64,000 nucleotides of DNA. Origin: Rhizobium rhizogenes NBRC 13257 (lineage in GTDB: Bacteria; Pseudomonadota; Alphaproteobacteria; Rhizobiales; Rhizobiaceae). Each line of letters opens with the position of its first letter. The first letter of the stretch is position 1. Below are positions 41,917 to 50,822 of this stretch, piece by piece. The translations under genes were made by a program, and so were the position numbers. The stretch lies in NCBI RefSeq assembly GCF_000696095.1, contig NZ_BAYX01000007.1:124001-188000 (forward strand). The letters are read 5' to 3'. The notes below the pieces were generated by a model, which was not told the origin of the DNA, ran no database searches, and saw nothing but the letters and a program-made list of their open reading frames with translations.

Positions 41917-41966
41917 TCTTCTCCGATCTTTATGGGGCGGCTACAGCGATCAATCTTCGGGAAAAT

Positions 41967-42215
41967 TTGCCGACCATAAAGCACACGCAAAATGCGTACG
42001 GTGTCGACTTCGACCGTAAACGCAATCGATACTCGACGCCCGAAACCTATGATCCTGATACCGGGAACAGATCAGCGGCGCAGCCCGATGAAGGCAATGC
42101 TCTTCTCGTGGAAGACATCGCCGCCCGCGCCAACGAGATCGACCTGGTGATGATCAACGGCTACGGTTTTCCATCGCACAAAGACGTGCCGATGTTTGCC
42201 GCAGAACAGCGCTGA
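41967..42215 (+). pseudogene. C-terminal relic of a 3-hydroxyacyl-CoA dehydrogenase/enoyl-CoA hydratase
   Basis: An open stretch without an ATG start encodes about 82 residues. Its end, EGNALLVEDIAARANEIDLV followed by MINGYGFPSHKDVPMF, matches the C-terminal signature of FadJ/FadB-type 3-hydroxyacyl-CoA dehydrogenases (NGYGFP-x-x-x-GGPMF), with the usual GG changed to DV. The preceding NAYGVDFDRKRNRYSTPE resembles the segment before it. The NAD-binding and hydratase parts are absent, so this is a decayed fragment. Confidence 0.65.
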
Positions 42216-42231
42216 AAGCCGTCACGCCCCC

Positions 42232-43443
42232 TCACGCAGCCGATGACAGCAGCGTGAACAGTTCCTGCGGCCGGTTGACGCCGCGCAGCGCATAACGGCC
42301 GACCGAGACCAGATCGTTGCTCTGATCCGCCGCCAGGGTCTCGACGAAATTCGACGACATCAGAATATTGCGGTCAGCCGAACGGCACATGGAAGCGATG
42401 CGGCTGACCTCGTTGACAGCAGGGCCGATGACAGTGAAATCCAGGCGGTCCATGCTGCCGATATTGCCGTAGAAGACATCGCCGATATGCAGGCCGAGAT
42501 AGACTTCCGTCACCGGTCTGCCCTCGATCTGCCGCTGAGAATTGAGGTCACGCAACCGCTGGCGCAGCAGCGATTCCGCCATCAACGCAGCCGCGCAGGC
42601 ATCAGCGGCGTCCCTGGCCTTGAAGATCGCCAGTGTACCGTCACCGATCAACTTCAGCACATTGCCGCCAGCTTCGTGGATCGAGGAAATCACCGCATCG
42701 GCATAGGCATTCAGCATCGGGATGATTTCATCCGGCTCGGCCGTGTCCGAGATGCGAGTGTAGTTGGCAAGGTCGGAAAACCACAGCGCCGCCGAGATGC
42801 GCTCGGCCTTGCCGCGCGTGATCTTGCCCTCGAGAACATGCCGGGCGGCATCCTCACCCAGATAGACCTCGGCAATGGTGCGGGCGATGCGGCTGGTGCC
42901 GGTGCATTTGATCGCCAAGGCGAGCGCCGGCGTCAGCTTGCGCAGCACGCGCAGGTCCTCGTCGCAGAAACCCATGGCGGCGGCGGTGGCGAAGTTGGAA
43001 TAGAAACAATCCATCTCCCCAATCGTGCCGCCCTCTTCAAAGCGGTGCACCATGGCGATGTAGTCCGTGTGACCATCGGCGTGCAGCGTATCAAGACCGT
43101 AGAAATCGATCGGATCGCCAAAACCGATCCGTCGGCGCACCTCATCCGTGTCTGTCGTCAACATGTGATGGAAGGAGGTGCGCTGCCAGTTCTCGGCGGC
43201 GATCCCCTGATGCGACGGGCCATATTCGAACTCGCGCTCGATCGCCTGGCTGCCGTCCCAGCGGAAGGCACGGCCTTCGTAGACCGGATGCAGCGTGTCC
43301 ATCAGCGCCATGGCGCGATCGAGATTGAGACCATGCTGGCGGCAGGCCTCGCAGAAGCCCGTCAGGATATCGGCTTCTCCCATGCCCTTGAGGCCGGCCT
43401 GCATGAGCCAGCTGGCGATTTCGCCAATGTCCTTCGCGTCCAT
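42232..43443 (-). CDS. Class III adenylate/guanylate cyclase
   Basis: A 403-residue soluble protein: an N-terminal uncharacterised sensory half (residues 1-200), common to rhizobial cyclases, and a C-terminal class III catalytic domain. Metal aspartates Asp224 (FSDLANYT) and Asp268 (LIGDGTLAIF), base-recognition Lys264 and Asp335 (LDFTVIG), and transition-state Asn344 and Arg348 (VNEVSR) are all present, so it should be active; Lys/Asp favours ATP. The start at 43443 has GGGAGAT upstream. Rhizobial genomes carry many such cyclases. Confidence 0.92.
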   Translation of the reverse strand: MDAKDIGEIASWLMQAGLKGMGEADILTGFCEACRQHGLNLDRAMALMDTLHPVYEGRAFRWDGSQAIEREFEYGPSHQGIAAENWQRTSFHHMLTTDTDEVRRRIGFGDPIDFYGLDTLHADGHTDYIAMVHRFEEGGTIGEMDCFYSNFATAAAMGFCDEDLRVLRKLTPALALAIKCTGTSRIARTIAEVYLGEDAARHVLEGKITRGKAERISAALWFSDLANYTRISDTAEPDEIIPMLNAYADAVISSIHEAGGNVLKLIGDGTLAIFKARDAADACAAALMAESLLRQRLRDLNSQRQIEGRPVTEVYLGLHIGDVFYGNIGSMDRLDFTVIGPAVNEVSRIASMCRSADRNILMSSNFVETLAADQSNDLVSVGRYALRGVNRPQELFTLLSSAA

Positions 43444-43599
43444 GGATATCTCCCGACCCTCTAAAGGATTCGCTTTAATACGAAACTTATAGGCTTGGAA
43501 TGCCAAGCAACACAAAATAGTCCCGACGGACGCAAGTGATCGCCGCTCCTGTGGCACAGAAGCGGCGATTTGACACGCTGGAAGAGTATCGGCGAAGCT

Positions 43600-44502
43600 T
43601 CAGCCCCTTACATGCGGCTTCAGCAGATCCTCCAGCCCGATTCGACGAAAGAGTTCGGCGCGGACGCGATCGGCGACACCATTGACGATTTCCGCGCCAT
43701 CCTCGGACGGATCGATATGGATGCGGAAGGGACGTGTGCCGAAAGGCATGTTGACGACATCAACAATAGCGACGGCAACAGAAGCAGCATCCGCGTCGGC
43801 AGGCTCGAGCGAGGCCAGCCCCTTCAAAGCCTGGTCTGGAACGCCGGCATAGGGACCATCGTCATATTCGGCAGCGCGAGCCTTGTCAGCGGGCGAGCCC
43901 GAATGAGCAAAATGGTTGGTACCCTTGGTGAAGGCGCCGGGCACGATGATGGCAGTCTCGATCCCCCAGCGGGTCAGCTCGGACGCATAGGAGACGGCGA
44001 GCGAATCCATGGCGGCCTTGGCGGCGAAATAGGGCGAGAGGTAGGGCGGCGTGCCGCCGCGGGTGCTGGACGAGGACACCCAGACGACAAGGCCTTTGCC
44101 CTGCTGGCGCAGATGCGGAAGTGCTGCACGGTTGACGCGCTGGGTGCTGAGCACATTGATATCGTAGAGCTCGGCGAACTGTTCCGGCGTGAAGGCCTCG
44201 GCTGGGCCGAAGGACATGTGGCCGGCATTGTGGATGATGGTGTCGATGCGGCCTTCCTGCTCGATGACCTTGGCAATACCGGCTTCGACTGAGGCGTCCG
44301 AGGCGACGTCGAGTTCGACCGACTTCAGGTCGACGCCGTTCTCCCTGGCGAAGGCGGCGGCTTCAGCGACTTGGGGCGCGTTGCGGCCTTCGGTTTGGCG
44401 CATGCCGGCATAGACGGTGTGGCCGGCCTTGGCGAGAGCGCGGGCGGTCAAGGCGCCGAAGCCGCTCGATGCGCCGGTGATGACGATAACTTGCTTGCTC
44501 AT
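43600..44502 (-). CDS. Short-chain dehydrogenase/reductase
   Basis: A 300-residue classical SDR. The cofactor motif TGASSGFG (9-16), NAG (92-94) and the catalytic Tyr158-x3-Lys162 (YFAAK) with serines at about 143-146 are visible. The Arg in GMRQTEGR suggests NADP preference. It follows a second SDR gene (44583) on the same strand after 80 bp; both are likely controlled by the divergent LysR gene at 45446. Confidence 0.9.
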   Translation of the reverse strand: MSKQVIVITGASSGFGALTARALAKAGHTVYAGMRQTEGRNAPQVAEAAAFARENGVDLKSVELDVASDASVEAGIAKVIEQEGRIDTIIHNAGHMSFGPAEAFTPEQFAELYDINVLSTQRVNRAALPHLRQQGKGLVVWVSSSSTRGGTPPYLSPYFAAKAAMDSLAVSYASELTRWGIETAIIVPGAFTKGTNHFAHSGSPADKARAAEYDDGPYAGVPDQALKGLASLEPADADAASVAVAIVDVVNMPFGTRPFRIHIDPSEDGAEIVNGVADRVRAELFRRIGLEDLLKPHVRG

Positions 44503-44582
44503 GATCCTGTTCCTTGTTGGATGATTATGGTGAGGGTGAAGGGTGGTGAGCGGCGGGCAAGGCCCGCCGCCGATCCGGAAAC

Positions 44583-45323
44583 TCAGACCATGCCGCCATT
44601 GGCGCGCAACGTCTGGCCGTTGATCCAGGAACCATCGGGGCCGGCGAGGAAGGAGACGGTGGCGGCGATGTCCTCAGGCGTGCCGAGGCGCTCTAGCGGG
44701 TTCATCTTGGCCATGCGGTCGATCAGCTCGTCGCTCTTGCCGTTGAGGAAGAGATCGGTGGCGGTCGGGCCGGGCGCGACGGCGTTGACCGTGATCGAGC
44801 GGCCGCGCATCTCTTTAGCCATAATGCCGGTCAGCGTTTCGACGGCAGCCTTGGTGGCGGCATAGACGCCATAAGCCTCGAGCTTCAGCCCGACGACGCT
44901 GGTCGAGAAGTTGATGATGCGGCCGCCGTCACGCAAGCGCTTGCCGGCTTCGCGCAACGTGTTGAAGGTTCCCTTCAGGTTGATGGCGATCTGACGGTCG
45001 AAGTTGGCATCATCGGCATCGGTGATCTTGGCGAGCTGCATGATGCCGGCATTGTTGACGAGGACATCGACACCACCAAAAGCAGCTTCAGCTGCATCGA
45101 ACATGCGACGCACGGCTTCGGCATCGGAAACATCGGCCTTGGCGGTCAGTGCCTTGCCACCCTTTTCTTCTATTCTGCGGGCCAGTTCCTCGGCGGCGGC
45201 TTCACTGCCGGAGTAGTTGACGACGACGGTGAAGCCGTCCTTTGCGAGGCGTTCCGCGATTGCGGCGCCAATGCCGCGAGATGCACCGGTAACGATGGCT
45301 ACTCTGTTGGAATTGTTGGTCAT
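44583..45323 (-). CDS. Short-chain dehydrogenase/reductase (FabG-like)
   Basis: A 246-residue SDR with TGASRGIG (12-19), NNAG (90-93), Ser140 and Tyr154-x3-Lys158 (YAATK); the C-terminal INGQTLRANGGM is FabG-like. The start at 45323 keeps a proper distance from AAGGA; an in-frame ATG at 45332 is too close to it. It is divergent from the LysR gene at 45446 with a 122-bp gap, the commonest LysR-target layout. Confidence 0.92.
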   Translation of the reverse strand: MTNNSNRVAIVTGASRGIGAAIAERLAKDGFTVVVNYSGSEAAAEELARRIEEKGGKALTAKADVSDAEAVRRMFDAAEAAFGGVDVLVNNAGIMQLAKITDADDANFDRQIAINLKGTFNTLREAGKRLRDGGRIINFSTSVVGLKLEAYGVYAATKAAVETLTGIMAKEMRGRSITVNAVAPGPTATDLFLNGKSDELIDRMAKMNPLERLGTPEDIAATVSFLAGPDGSWINGQTLRANGGMV

Positions 45324-45445
45324 TGTCTTCATCCTTCATATCTCTGCGCCGTGGCGCGTTTCGATAAAGGGAAGATGCCTCTTTTCAATCGGCGGATAAT
45401 CATCCATTAATCGGCATCACTATCCGAAATTAGCGAACAAACAAA

Positions 45446-46357
45446 ATGGACAGATTCGATGCCATGCGGGTGTTTTCCCGCGTCGTGGAGCGGCGCAGCT
45501 TCACGCTGGCCGCCGAAGACACCGGCCTGCCGCGCTCGACGGTGACCGATGCCGTCAAGCAGCTAGAGGCGCGGCTCGGCGTTCGCCTGCTGCAGCGAAC
45601 CACACGGCATGTCAGCCCGACGCTCGACGGCGAGGCCTACTACCAGCGCTGTCTGCGCATCCTGTCGGATATTGAAGACGCAGAGGGTGCCTTTGCCGGC
45701 GCCAAGCCGAAGGGGCTGTTGCGCGTCGATGTGCATGGGACGCTCGCCCGGCATTTCGTTCTGCCCAACCTGCCCTCCTTCCTCGAAACCTACCCAGAGA
45801 TCGAGCTTTACATGAGCGAGGGCGACCGTTTCGTCGACCTGATCCGCGAAGGCATCGATTGCGTACTGCGCGTCGGCACGCCGCAAGACAGCGACATGAT
45901 CGCCCGCCGCGTCGCCATGCTGGAGGAGATCACACTGGCCGCGCCGGCCTATATCGAGCGCTTCGGCATGCCGACGCACCCGGAAGCTCTCGACGGCCAC
46001 CGCATGGTCGGCTTCCGCTCCTCGGCGACGGGCGGATTGCTGCCGCTGGAATTCACCGTCGACGGCGCGATCCGTAACATCACCTTGCCCGCCACGGTCT
46101 CCGTCAACGCCGCCGAGAGCTATTTTTCGGCCGCCAAGCTCGGCCTCGGCCTGATCCAGGTGCCGCGCTATCACGCTGAGGAAGCCCTGAAATCCGGCGA
46201 ACTGGTTCATGTCCTCAAGGACTTTCCGCCGACCAGGACACCGGTCTCAATGCTCTACCCCCGCAACCGCCAGCTCTCGCCGCGCGTGCGCGTCTTCATC
46301 GACTGGCTCGTCCGGGTTTTTGCCCGACAAACTGAGGCTGAAGGCAGTAGTGGATGA
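45446..46357 (+). CDS. LysR-family transcriptional regulator
   Basis: A 303-residue LysR regulator with HTH RSFTLAAEDTGLPRSTVTDA (residues 17-36) and wing RLGVRLLQRTTRHVSPTLDG; same CrgA/DmlR-like subgroup as the protein at 35533. It is divergent from two SDR genes and probably controls them. AATCGG and CCGAAATT half-sites between 45407 and 45432 are a possible, weak, operator. Confidence 0.92.
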   Translation: MDRFDAMRVFSRVVERRSFTLAAEDTGLPRSTVTDAVKQLEARLGVRLLQRTTRHVSPTLDGEAYYQRCLRILSDIEDAEGAFAGAKPKGLLRVDVHGTLARHFVLPNLPSFLETYPEIELYMSEGDRFVDLIREGIDCVLRVGTPQDSDMIARRVAMLEEITLAAPAYIERFGMPTHPEALDGHRMVGFRSSATGGLLPLEFTVDGAIRNITLPATVSVNAAESYFSAAKLGLGLIQVPRYHAEEALKSGELVHVLKDFPPTRTPVSMLYPRNRQLSPRVRVFIDWLVRVFARQTEAEGSSG

Positions 46358-46499
46358 ATATTTCCCCGAACCGATCAAATAAATGAAACCAGCTCTTTGA
46401 ATGCGCCGACTGTGCTCCTACGTCGAAGGGGATAGTCTCGCCGGCGCCCGTCCGCGCACGCCGCCATGACCCCTGTGATTTTCTTGAGGGACTGGATCC

Positions 46500-47846
46500 A
46501 TGACTGAACAGAAGCAATTGAAGCTCGGGGCCTTCATGCGTCCCGTCAGCCTGCATACCGGCGCATGGCGCTATCCCGGCGCCTACCCGGATGCGAATTT
46601 CAATTTCCAGCATATCAAAGGCTTCGCCCAGGAGCTGGAAAAGGCGAAGTTCGATGCCTTCTTCATGGCCGATCACCTTGCCGTGTTGAACATGCCGGTC
46701 GAGGCGTTGAAGCGCAGCCATACCGTGACGTCGTTCGAGCCGTTCACGCTGCTCTCCGCACTTGCCGCCGTCACCGAAAGGATCGGGCTCGTTGCCACAG
46801 CGTCGACCACCTTCGACCAGCCCTATCACATCGCCCGACGCTTCGCCTCTCTCGACCATATCAGCGGCGGCCGCGCCGGCTGGAATATCGTCACAACCTC
46901 CAACCCGGACGCAGCGCTCAATTTCGGCCTCGACGAGCATATGGAACATGGCGAGCGCTATCATCGCGCCCGCGAATTCTACGATGTCGTCACCGGCCTC
47001 TGGGACAGCTTTGCCGACGATGCCTTCATCCGCGATGCCGAAAGCGGCATCTTCTTCGATCCGGACAAGATGCATGTGCTTGCGCACAAGGGCGAGGAAC
47101 TGAGCGTGCGCGGGCCGCTCAACATCGCCCGCCCGCCACAGGGCTGGCCGGTGATCGTTCAGGCCGGGCAATCCGACGTTGGTCGTCAGCTTGCCGCCGA
47201 AACGGCGGAAGCGGTTTTCGCCGCTCCACGCAATCTCGCCGATGGCAAGGCGATCTTTACCGACATCAAGGGCCGGATGAAAAAGATCGGCCGCAACCCG
47301 GATCATCTGAAGATCCTTCCTGCCGCCTTTATTGTCGTCGGCGATACCGTCGAGGAGGCCAAGGCCAAGCGCGCCAAGCTCGATAGTCTGGTGCACTACG
47401 ACAGCGCCATCGCCTCCCTGTCGATCTCGCTCGGTCATGACGCTTCCGGCTTCGACCCAGACGGCCCCTTGCCGGCAACGCCGGAAACCAACGCCAGCAA
47501 GAGCGGCCGCGAACGCGTCATCGCCTTGGCCGAAGAGGAAAAGTTGACCGTGCGCCAGCTCGCCCAGCGCCTCGGCGGCTATGCCGGCCTCGCCTTCGTT
47601 GGCACGCCGCAGACCATCGCCGACGAGATGGAGCAATGGCTGCACGAGGAAGGCTCCGACGGCTTCAACGTCGTCTTCCCCTTCCTGCCGCAGGGCCTGC
47701 TCGATGTCACCACCCGCCTCGTTCCAGAACTGCAACGCCGCAGCATCTTCCGCCGCGACTACGAAGGCACGACTTTACGCGAACATCTCGGCCTGCCGCG
47801 CCCAGACAATCGCTTCTTCCCATCGCTTTCCGAAGCGGCGCAATAA
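46500..47846 (+). CDS. LLM-class flavin monooxygenase, NtaA/SnaA/DszA type
   Basis: A 448-residue FMNH2-dependent monooxygenase of the nitrilotriacetate-monooxygenase component A family. Characteristic segments are GAWRYPGAYPDANFNFQHIK (residues 21-40), FFMADHLAVLN, LDHISGGRAGWNIVTTSNPD and QGWPVIVQAGQSDVGRQLAA. It needs a separate flavin reductase, not encoded nearby. It oxidatively cleaves C-N or C-S bonds in substrates such as chelators or sulfones. It starts an operon with the protein at 47857 (10-bp gap). Confidence 0.9.
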   Translation: MTEQKQLKLGAFMRPVSLHTGAWRYPGAYPDANFNFQHIKGFAQELEKAKFDAFFMADHLAVLNMPVEALKRSHTVTSFEPFTLLSALAAVTERIGLVATASTTFDQPYHIARRFASLDHISGGRAGWNIVTTSNPDAALNFGLDEHMEHGERYHRAREFYDVVTGLWDSFADDAFIRDAESGIFFDPDKMHVLAHKGEELSVRGPLNIARPPQGWPVIVQAGQSDVGRQLAAETAEAVFAAPRNLADGKAIFTDIKGRMKKIGRNPDHLKILPAAFIVVGDTVEEAKAKRAKLDSLVHYDSAIASLSISLGHDASGFDPDGPLPATPETNASKSGRERVIALAEEEKLTVRQLAQRLGGYAGLAFVGTPQTIADEMEQWLHEEGSDGFNVVFPFLPQGLLDVTTRLVPELQRRSIFRRDYEGTTLREHLGLPRPDNRFFPSLSEAAQ

Positions 47847-47856
47847 GAGACAACCG

Positions 47857-48423
47857 ATGAGCCATATCACGCCGATCGACTACGAGACCGCCTCCGACGC
47901 CGTCCGCGCCGAGCATGACCGCGAGGTCGCGCTGCGCGGCCGCATGACCAACATGAAGCGCACCCTGCTGCATTCGCCGGTGGCACATCGCATCTATGCC
48001 GAATGGTTCTCGTTGCGCGAAGAGCTACGTCCGGCGCTGGACGACCGCGCCGTCTGGCTCTTCTGCCAGGCCATTTCGCTGGAAAGCCGAGCGATCATTC
48101 CCGTCGGCTTCTTCCGGCGAGCGCTGATCAATGCCGGCCTGACGCCGGAGACGATCATACCAACCGAAGACGAAGCCCTGCTAATCGATTTCGGCAAGGC
48201 CATCGTCAAGGATTCCAACGCTATACCGGAGGAGCTCTGGGAGCGGTTGAAGGCGCGCTATGACGAACCGACACTCGTCAACCTCGTCGCTTTCGCCGGC
48301 ATGATGATCGCCACGGCGGTCTATACCAATGTGGTGAAGGTGGATATCGATCCGGAGCTTGGGGCATATCTGGGTGGGTTTGAACTGCCGCCTACACCTT
48401 CTCCCCTCGGGGAGAAGGTGTAA
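47857..48423 (+). CDS. AhpD-fold (carboxymuconolactone-decarboxylase-like) protein without CxxC
   Basis: A 188-residue helical protein. TLLHSPVAHRIYAEWFSLRE and PALDDRAVWLFCQAISLESR fit the AhpD-like fold, but the redox CxxC is absent. It follows the flavin monooxygenase by 10 bp. The last about nine codons (TPSPLGEKV) and the stop are encoded by a 28-nt palindrome, so the natural C-terminus was probably replaced by insertion of a repeat. Function unknown. Confidence 0.75.
   Translation: MSHITPIDYETASDAVRAEHDREVALRGRMTNMKRTLLHSPVAHRIYAEWFSLREELRPALDDRAVWLFCQAISLESRAIIPVGFFRRALINAGLTPETIIPTEDEALLIDFGKAIVKDSNAIPEELWERLKARYDEPTLVNLVAFAGMMIATAVYTNVVKVDIDPELGAYLGGFELPPTPSPLGEKV
48394..48421. repeat. 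Short palindromic repeat forming the end of a gene
   Basis: ACACCTTCTCCCC and GGGGAGAAGGTGT flank a 2-nt centre, a perfect 28-nt inverted repeat that runs into the TAA of the AhpD-fold gene. It resembles the outer palindromes of rhizobial intergenic mosaic elements and may also act as a 3' mRNA hairpin between the convergent genes. Confidence 0.7.
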
Positions 48424-48428
48424 TTTGC

Positions 48429-48857
48429 TCACCCCGAAATCACCGTCTCAAACTTCGGATTGCCACGGATCGTATTGCTGACCGTGCAGATCTCATCCTC
48501 GGCGGCGTGCGCGATCGCATTGCGGATCTCATCGCCGAAATCGCCCTTGATGGTGAAGGCGATGTTGAATTTTTCGACGCGCGACAGCCCTTCCGTCGCC
48601 TTCTCGCCAGTCACGACGGCGGTGACTTCGGTCAGCTTGTCGAGCACGCCGAGGCTGCTTGCGGCCATGCGGGCGCTGAGCACGAGGCAGGCCGACAGCG
48701 AGGAATAAAGCAGGTCGAGCGGGTTGAACCCCGGCTGCGATGGCGAGGTGACGATGTCGATCTCGCCGCCGGTGACCGAGGTCACATGCGGAAAGCCGGT
48801 GCGGCCGACGGTGGCGGTGGCGCCCGTCTGTCTGGTCTTCACTCTCAATTCCGCCAT
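48429..48857 (-). CDS. OsmC-family peroxiredoxin-like protein
   Basis: A 142-residue OsmC/Ohr-type protein. The two redox cysteines are Cys57 (SSLSACLVLS) and Cys124 (DEICTVSN), and FNPLDLLYSSLSAC is the family hallmark. It should reduce organic peroxides with thiols in the cytoplasm. It is divergent from the glycerate kinase gene and convergent with the AhpD-fold gene (5-bp gap). Confidence 0.9.
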   Translation of the reverse strand: MAELRVKTRQTGATATVGRTGFPHVTSVTGGEIDIVTSPSQPGFNPLDLLYSSLSACLVLSARMAASSLGVLDKLTEVTAVVTGEKATEGLSRVEKFNIAFTIKGDFGDEIRNAIAHAAEDEICTVSNTIRGNPKFETVISG

Positions 48858-49011
48858 GTCGAAAATCCCTCAAATTAAAAGGTTGAAACTGTTGTTTGAA
48901 ACATAGGGATTCACCTTGCCGGACACAATCGGCCATCTCCACCCTTGCGCGCCGACGCCAGTTGAGCCACCAAATGGTTACGAGCTCATCGCAGACAGGC
49001 AGAATTCCGAT

Positions 49012-50277
49012 ATGACCGTTTCCGATCCCCGCGCCTTCCTCACCTCCCTCTTTGACGCAGCCGTCCGCGCCGCCGATCCAATGACCGGCATTCGCGCGCA
49101 CCTGCCTGCAAAGCCGAAAGGGCGCACCATCGTCATCGGCGCCGGCAAGGGATCGGCGCAGATGGCGGCCGCGTTGGAGCAATGCTGGGACGGCTCGCTG
49201 GAAGGGCTGGTGGTGACCCGCTACGGCTTTGCCGCCCCCTGCCGCCACATCGAGATCATCGAAGCCGCCCACCCCGTTCCCGACGAGGCCGGCCTTGTCG
49301 CCTCCGGGCGGTTGCTGAAGCTGGTGGAGGGCCTGACGGAGGATGATCTGGTGATCGCGCTGATCTCCGGCGGCGGCTCGGCACTGCTGCCGTCGCCTGC
49401 AGGTGGTCTGACCCTTGCTGACGAGATCGCCGTCAACAAGGCGCTGCTCGCCTCCGGCGCGCCGATTTCGGTGATGAACGTCATCCGCAAGCATCTGTCG
49501 ACCATCAAGGGTGGCCGTCTGGCCACTGCGGCCTATCCGGCCAAGGTCGTTTCGCTGGTGGTCTCCGACATTCCGGGCGACGATCCGGCGCTCGTCGCCT
49601 CTGGCCCGACCGTGCCGGGAGCCGGCACCCGCGCTGAAGCACTGGACCTCATCCGCCTCTACCGTATCGACCTGCCCGCCGCCGTCCTCGCGCATATCGA
49701 AAAGCCGGAGGCCGATGCGCCACGGCCGGGCGATCTGCGCTTTGCCCGCAACGAAGTGCATCTTATCGCCTCGGCCGGCGTCTCGCTGGAGGCTGCCGCC
49801 CACGTCGCGCGCAACGCCGGCATCGAGGCCGCCATCCTTTCGGATGCGATTGAGGGCGAGGCCCGCGAAGCGGCGCACATGCATGCCGCCCTCGCTCGTG
49901 AGATCCTGCATCGCAACCGGCCCTTCGCCAAACCGATCGTGCTGCTCTCCGGTGGAGAGACGACGGTGACCCTGACAGGCAAGGGCAAGGGTGGGCGAAA
50001 CTCCGAATTCCTGCTGTCCTTGGCGATCGACATCGACGGCCATACTGGCATTCATGCCATGGCGGCGGATACGGATGGTATCGACGGCAGCGAGGACAAT
50101 GCCGGCGCCTTTACCGATGCCAGCACGGTGGCGCGCTTGCGCAAGGCCGGGCTGGTGCCCGCCGAAATGCTCAGAAACAACGATGCCTGGACGGCGTTCA
50201 ACACGATCGGCGATCTCTTCGTCCCCGGCCCAACCGGCACGAACGTCAATGATATCAGAGCTATTCTGATCGCCTGA
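49012..50277 (+). CDS. Glycerate 2-kinase (MOFRL/TtuD-type)
   Basis: A 421-residue kinase with the N-terminal DUF4147 domain (TIVIGAGKGSAQMAAALE, then VIALISGGGSALLPSPAGG) and the C-terminal MOFRL domain (VLLSGGETTVTLTGKGKGGR, near residue 310). It phosphorylates glycerate for entry into the lower glycolytic pathway. The start at 49012 was chosen because the upstream in-frame extension (from 48916) is not family-like. It is not linked to a tartronate or hydroxypyruvate gene here. Confidence 0.9.
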   Translation: MTVSDPRAFLTSLFDAAVRAADPMTGIRAHLPAKPKGRTIVIGAGKGSAQMAAALEQCWDGSLEGLVVTRYGFAAPCRHIEIIEAAHPVPDEAGLVASGRLLKLVEGLTEDDLVIALISGGGSALLPSPAGGLTLADEIAVNKALLASGAPISVMNVIRKHLSTIKGGRLATAAYPAKVVSLVVSDIPGDDPALVASGPTVPGAGTRAEALDLIRLYRIDLPAAVLAHIEKPEADAPRPGDLRFARNEVHLIASAGVSLEAAAHVARNAGIEAAILSDAIEGEAREAAHMHAALAREILHRNRPFAKPIVLLSGGETTVTLTGKGKGGRNSEFLLSLAIDIDGHTGIHAMAADTDGIDGSEDNAGAFTDASTVARLRKAGLVPAEMLRNNDAWTAFNTIGDLFVPGPTGTNVNDIRAILIA

Positions 50278-50279
50278 CG

Positions 50280-50477
50280 TCAGGATTGAACGAGATCGGC
50301 GGTTTGCGCGCAATCCTCGCAGCGCCAATAGGCCGGCGCCGTCGATATCCATCGAAAGAAATGCCGGCGGCAATGCGCGCATTCGATTTCGACGACATGC
50401 GTCTTTTCGGCAACGACGACGGGCCTGGGTTTATTCTTGCGTTCGTTCTTCCACTGCTCAAGTTTCGTGACGGCCAT
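50280..50477 (-). CDS. Small zinc-ribbon protein
   Basis: A 65-residue protein with CAHC (about residues 33-36) and CEDC (about 53-56) spaced like a zinc ribbon, preceded by a basic segment (KNERKNKPRPVV). GGAGAG lies before the ATG at 50477. Its stop is 2 bp after the end of the convergent kinase gene. It could bind nucleic acid or be a small regulatory protein; no function is recognised. Confidence 0.7.
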   Translation of the reverse strand: MAVTKLEQWKNERKNKPRPVVVAEKTHVVEIECAHCRRHFFRWISTAPAYWRCEDCAQTADLVQS

Positions 50478-50822
50478 CGTTACTCTCCACGCAATACTTC
50501 GGCCTCGATATACACACACCTAAAGTAGACTGCTCTGATGAATAAAATATTGCGAGTGAGGAAAGCGCCTGTCTCCTACATTTTGCGGCGGCATTAATAC
50601 GAAAGCGCGATCGCGCGATTTGCATTTAATACTCGGCGGTTTCAAAGGTCGACAATGGCTCCGAGTATCGCGGCCGGAAGGCCGCCTTTTGCCGAGCCGT
50701 TCCTACGCCGGCGGCCGCACAGACCGGTGCATTGACCCGGTCGGAAATCGCCTCCGTCATACTGGACACCCTGTCCGCGATGCGCTCCTTTATCCCGATA
50801 ACAAACTCCAAGAGGGACCATC
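50478..50822. other. Leader/intergenic region upstream of ggt
   Basis: 345 bp with no credible gene. The first 150 bp are AT-rich (promoters). A GCGGCC-GGAA-GGCCGC hairpin followed by C-TTTT (50670-50690) looks like a small terminator, so a short transcript or attenuator may lie before it. CAAGAGGGACC precedes the ggt ATG. Confidence 0.45.

Noticed and set aside
46296..47735. 479-codon minus-strand frame
   Set aside because: It lies antisense to the flavin monooxygenase, which has clear family motifs, and has no recognisable domain.
48529..50382. 617-codon minus-strand frame
   Set aside because: It is antisense to the glycerate kinase and overlaps the OsmC gene in another frame; composition is typical of a mirrored GC-rich gene.
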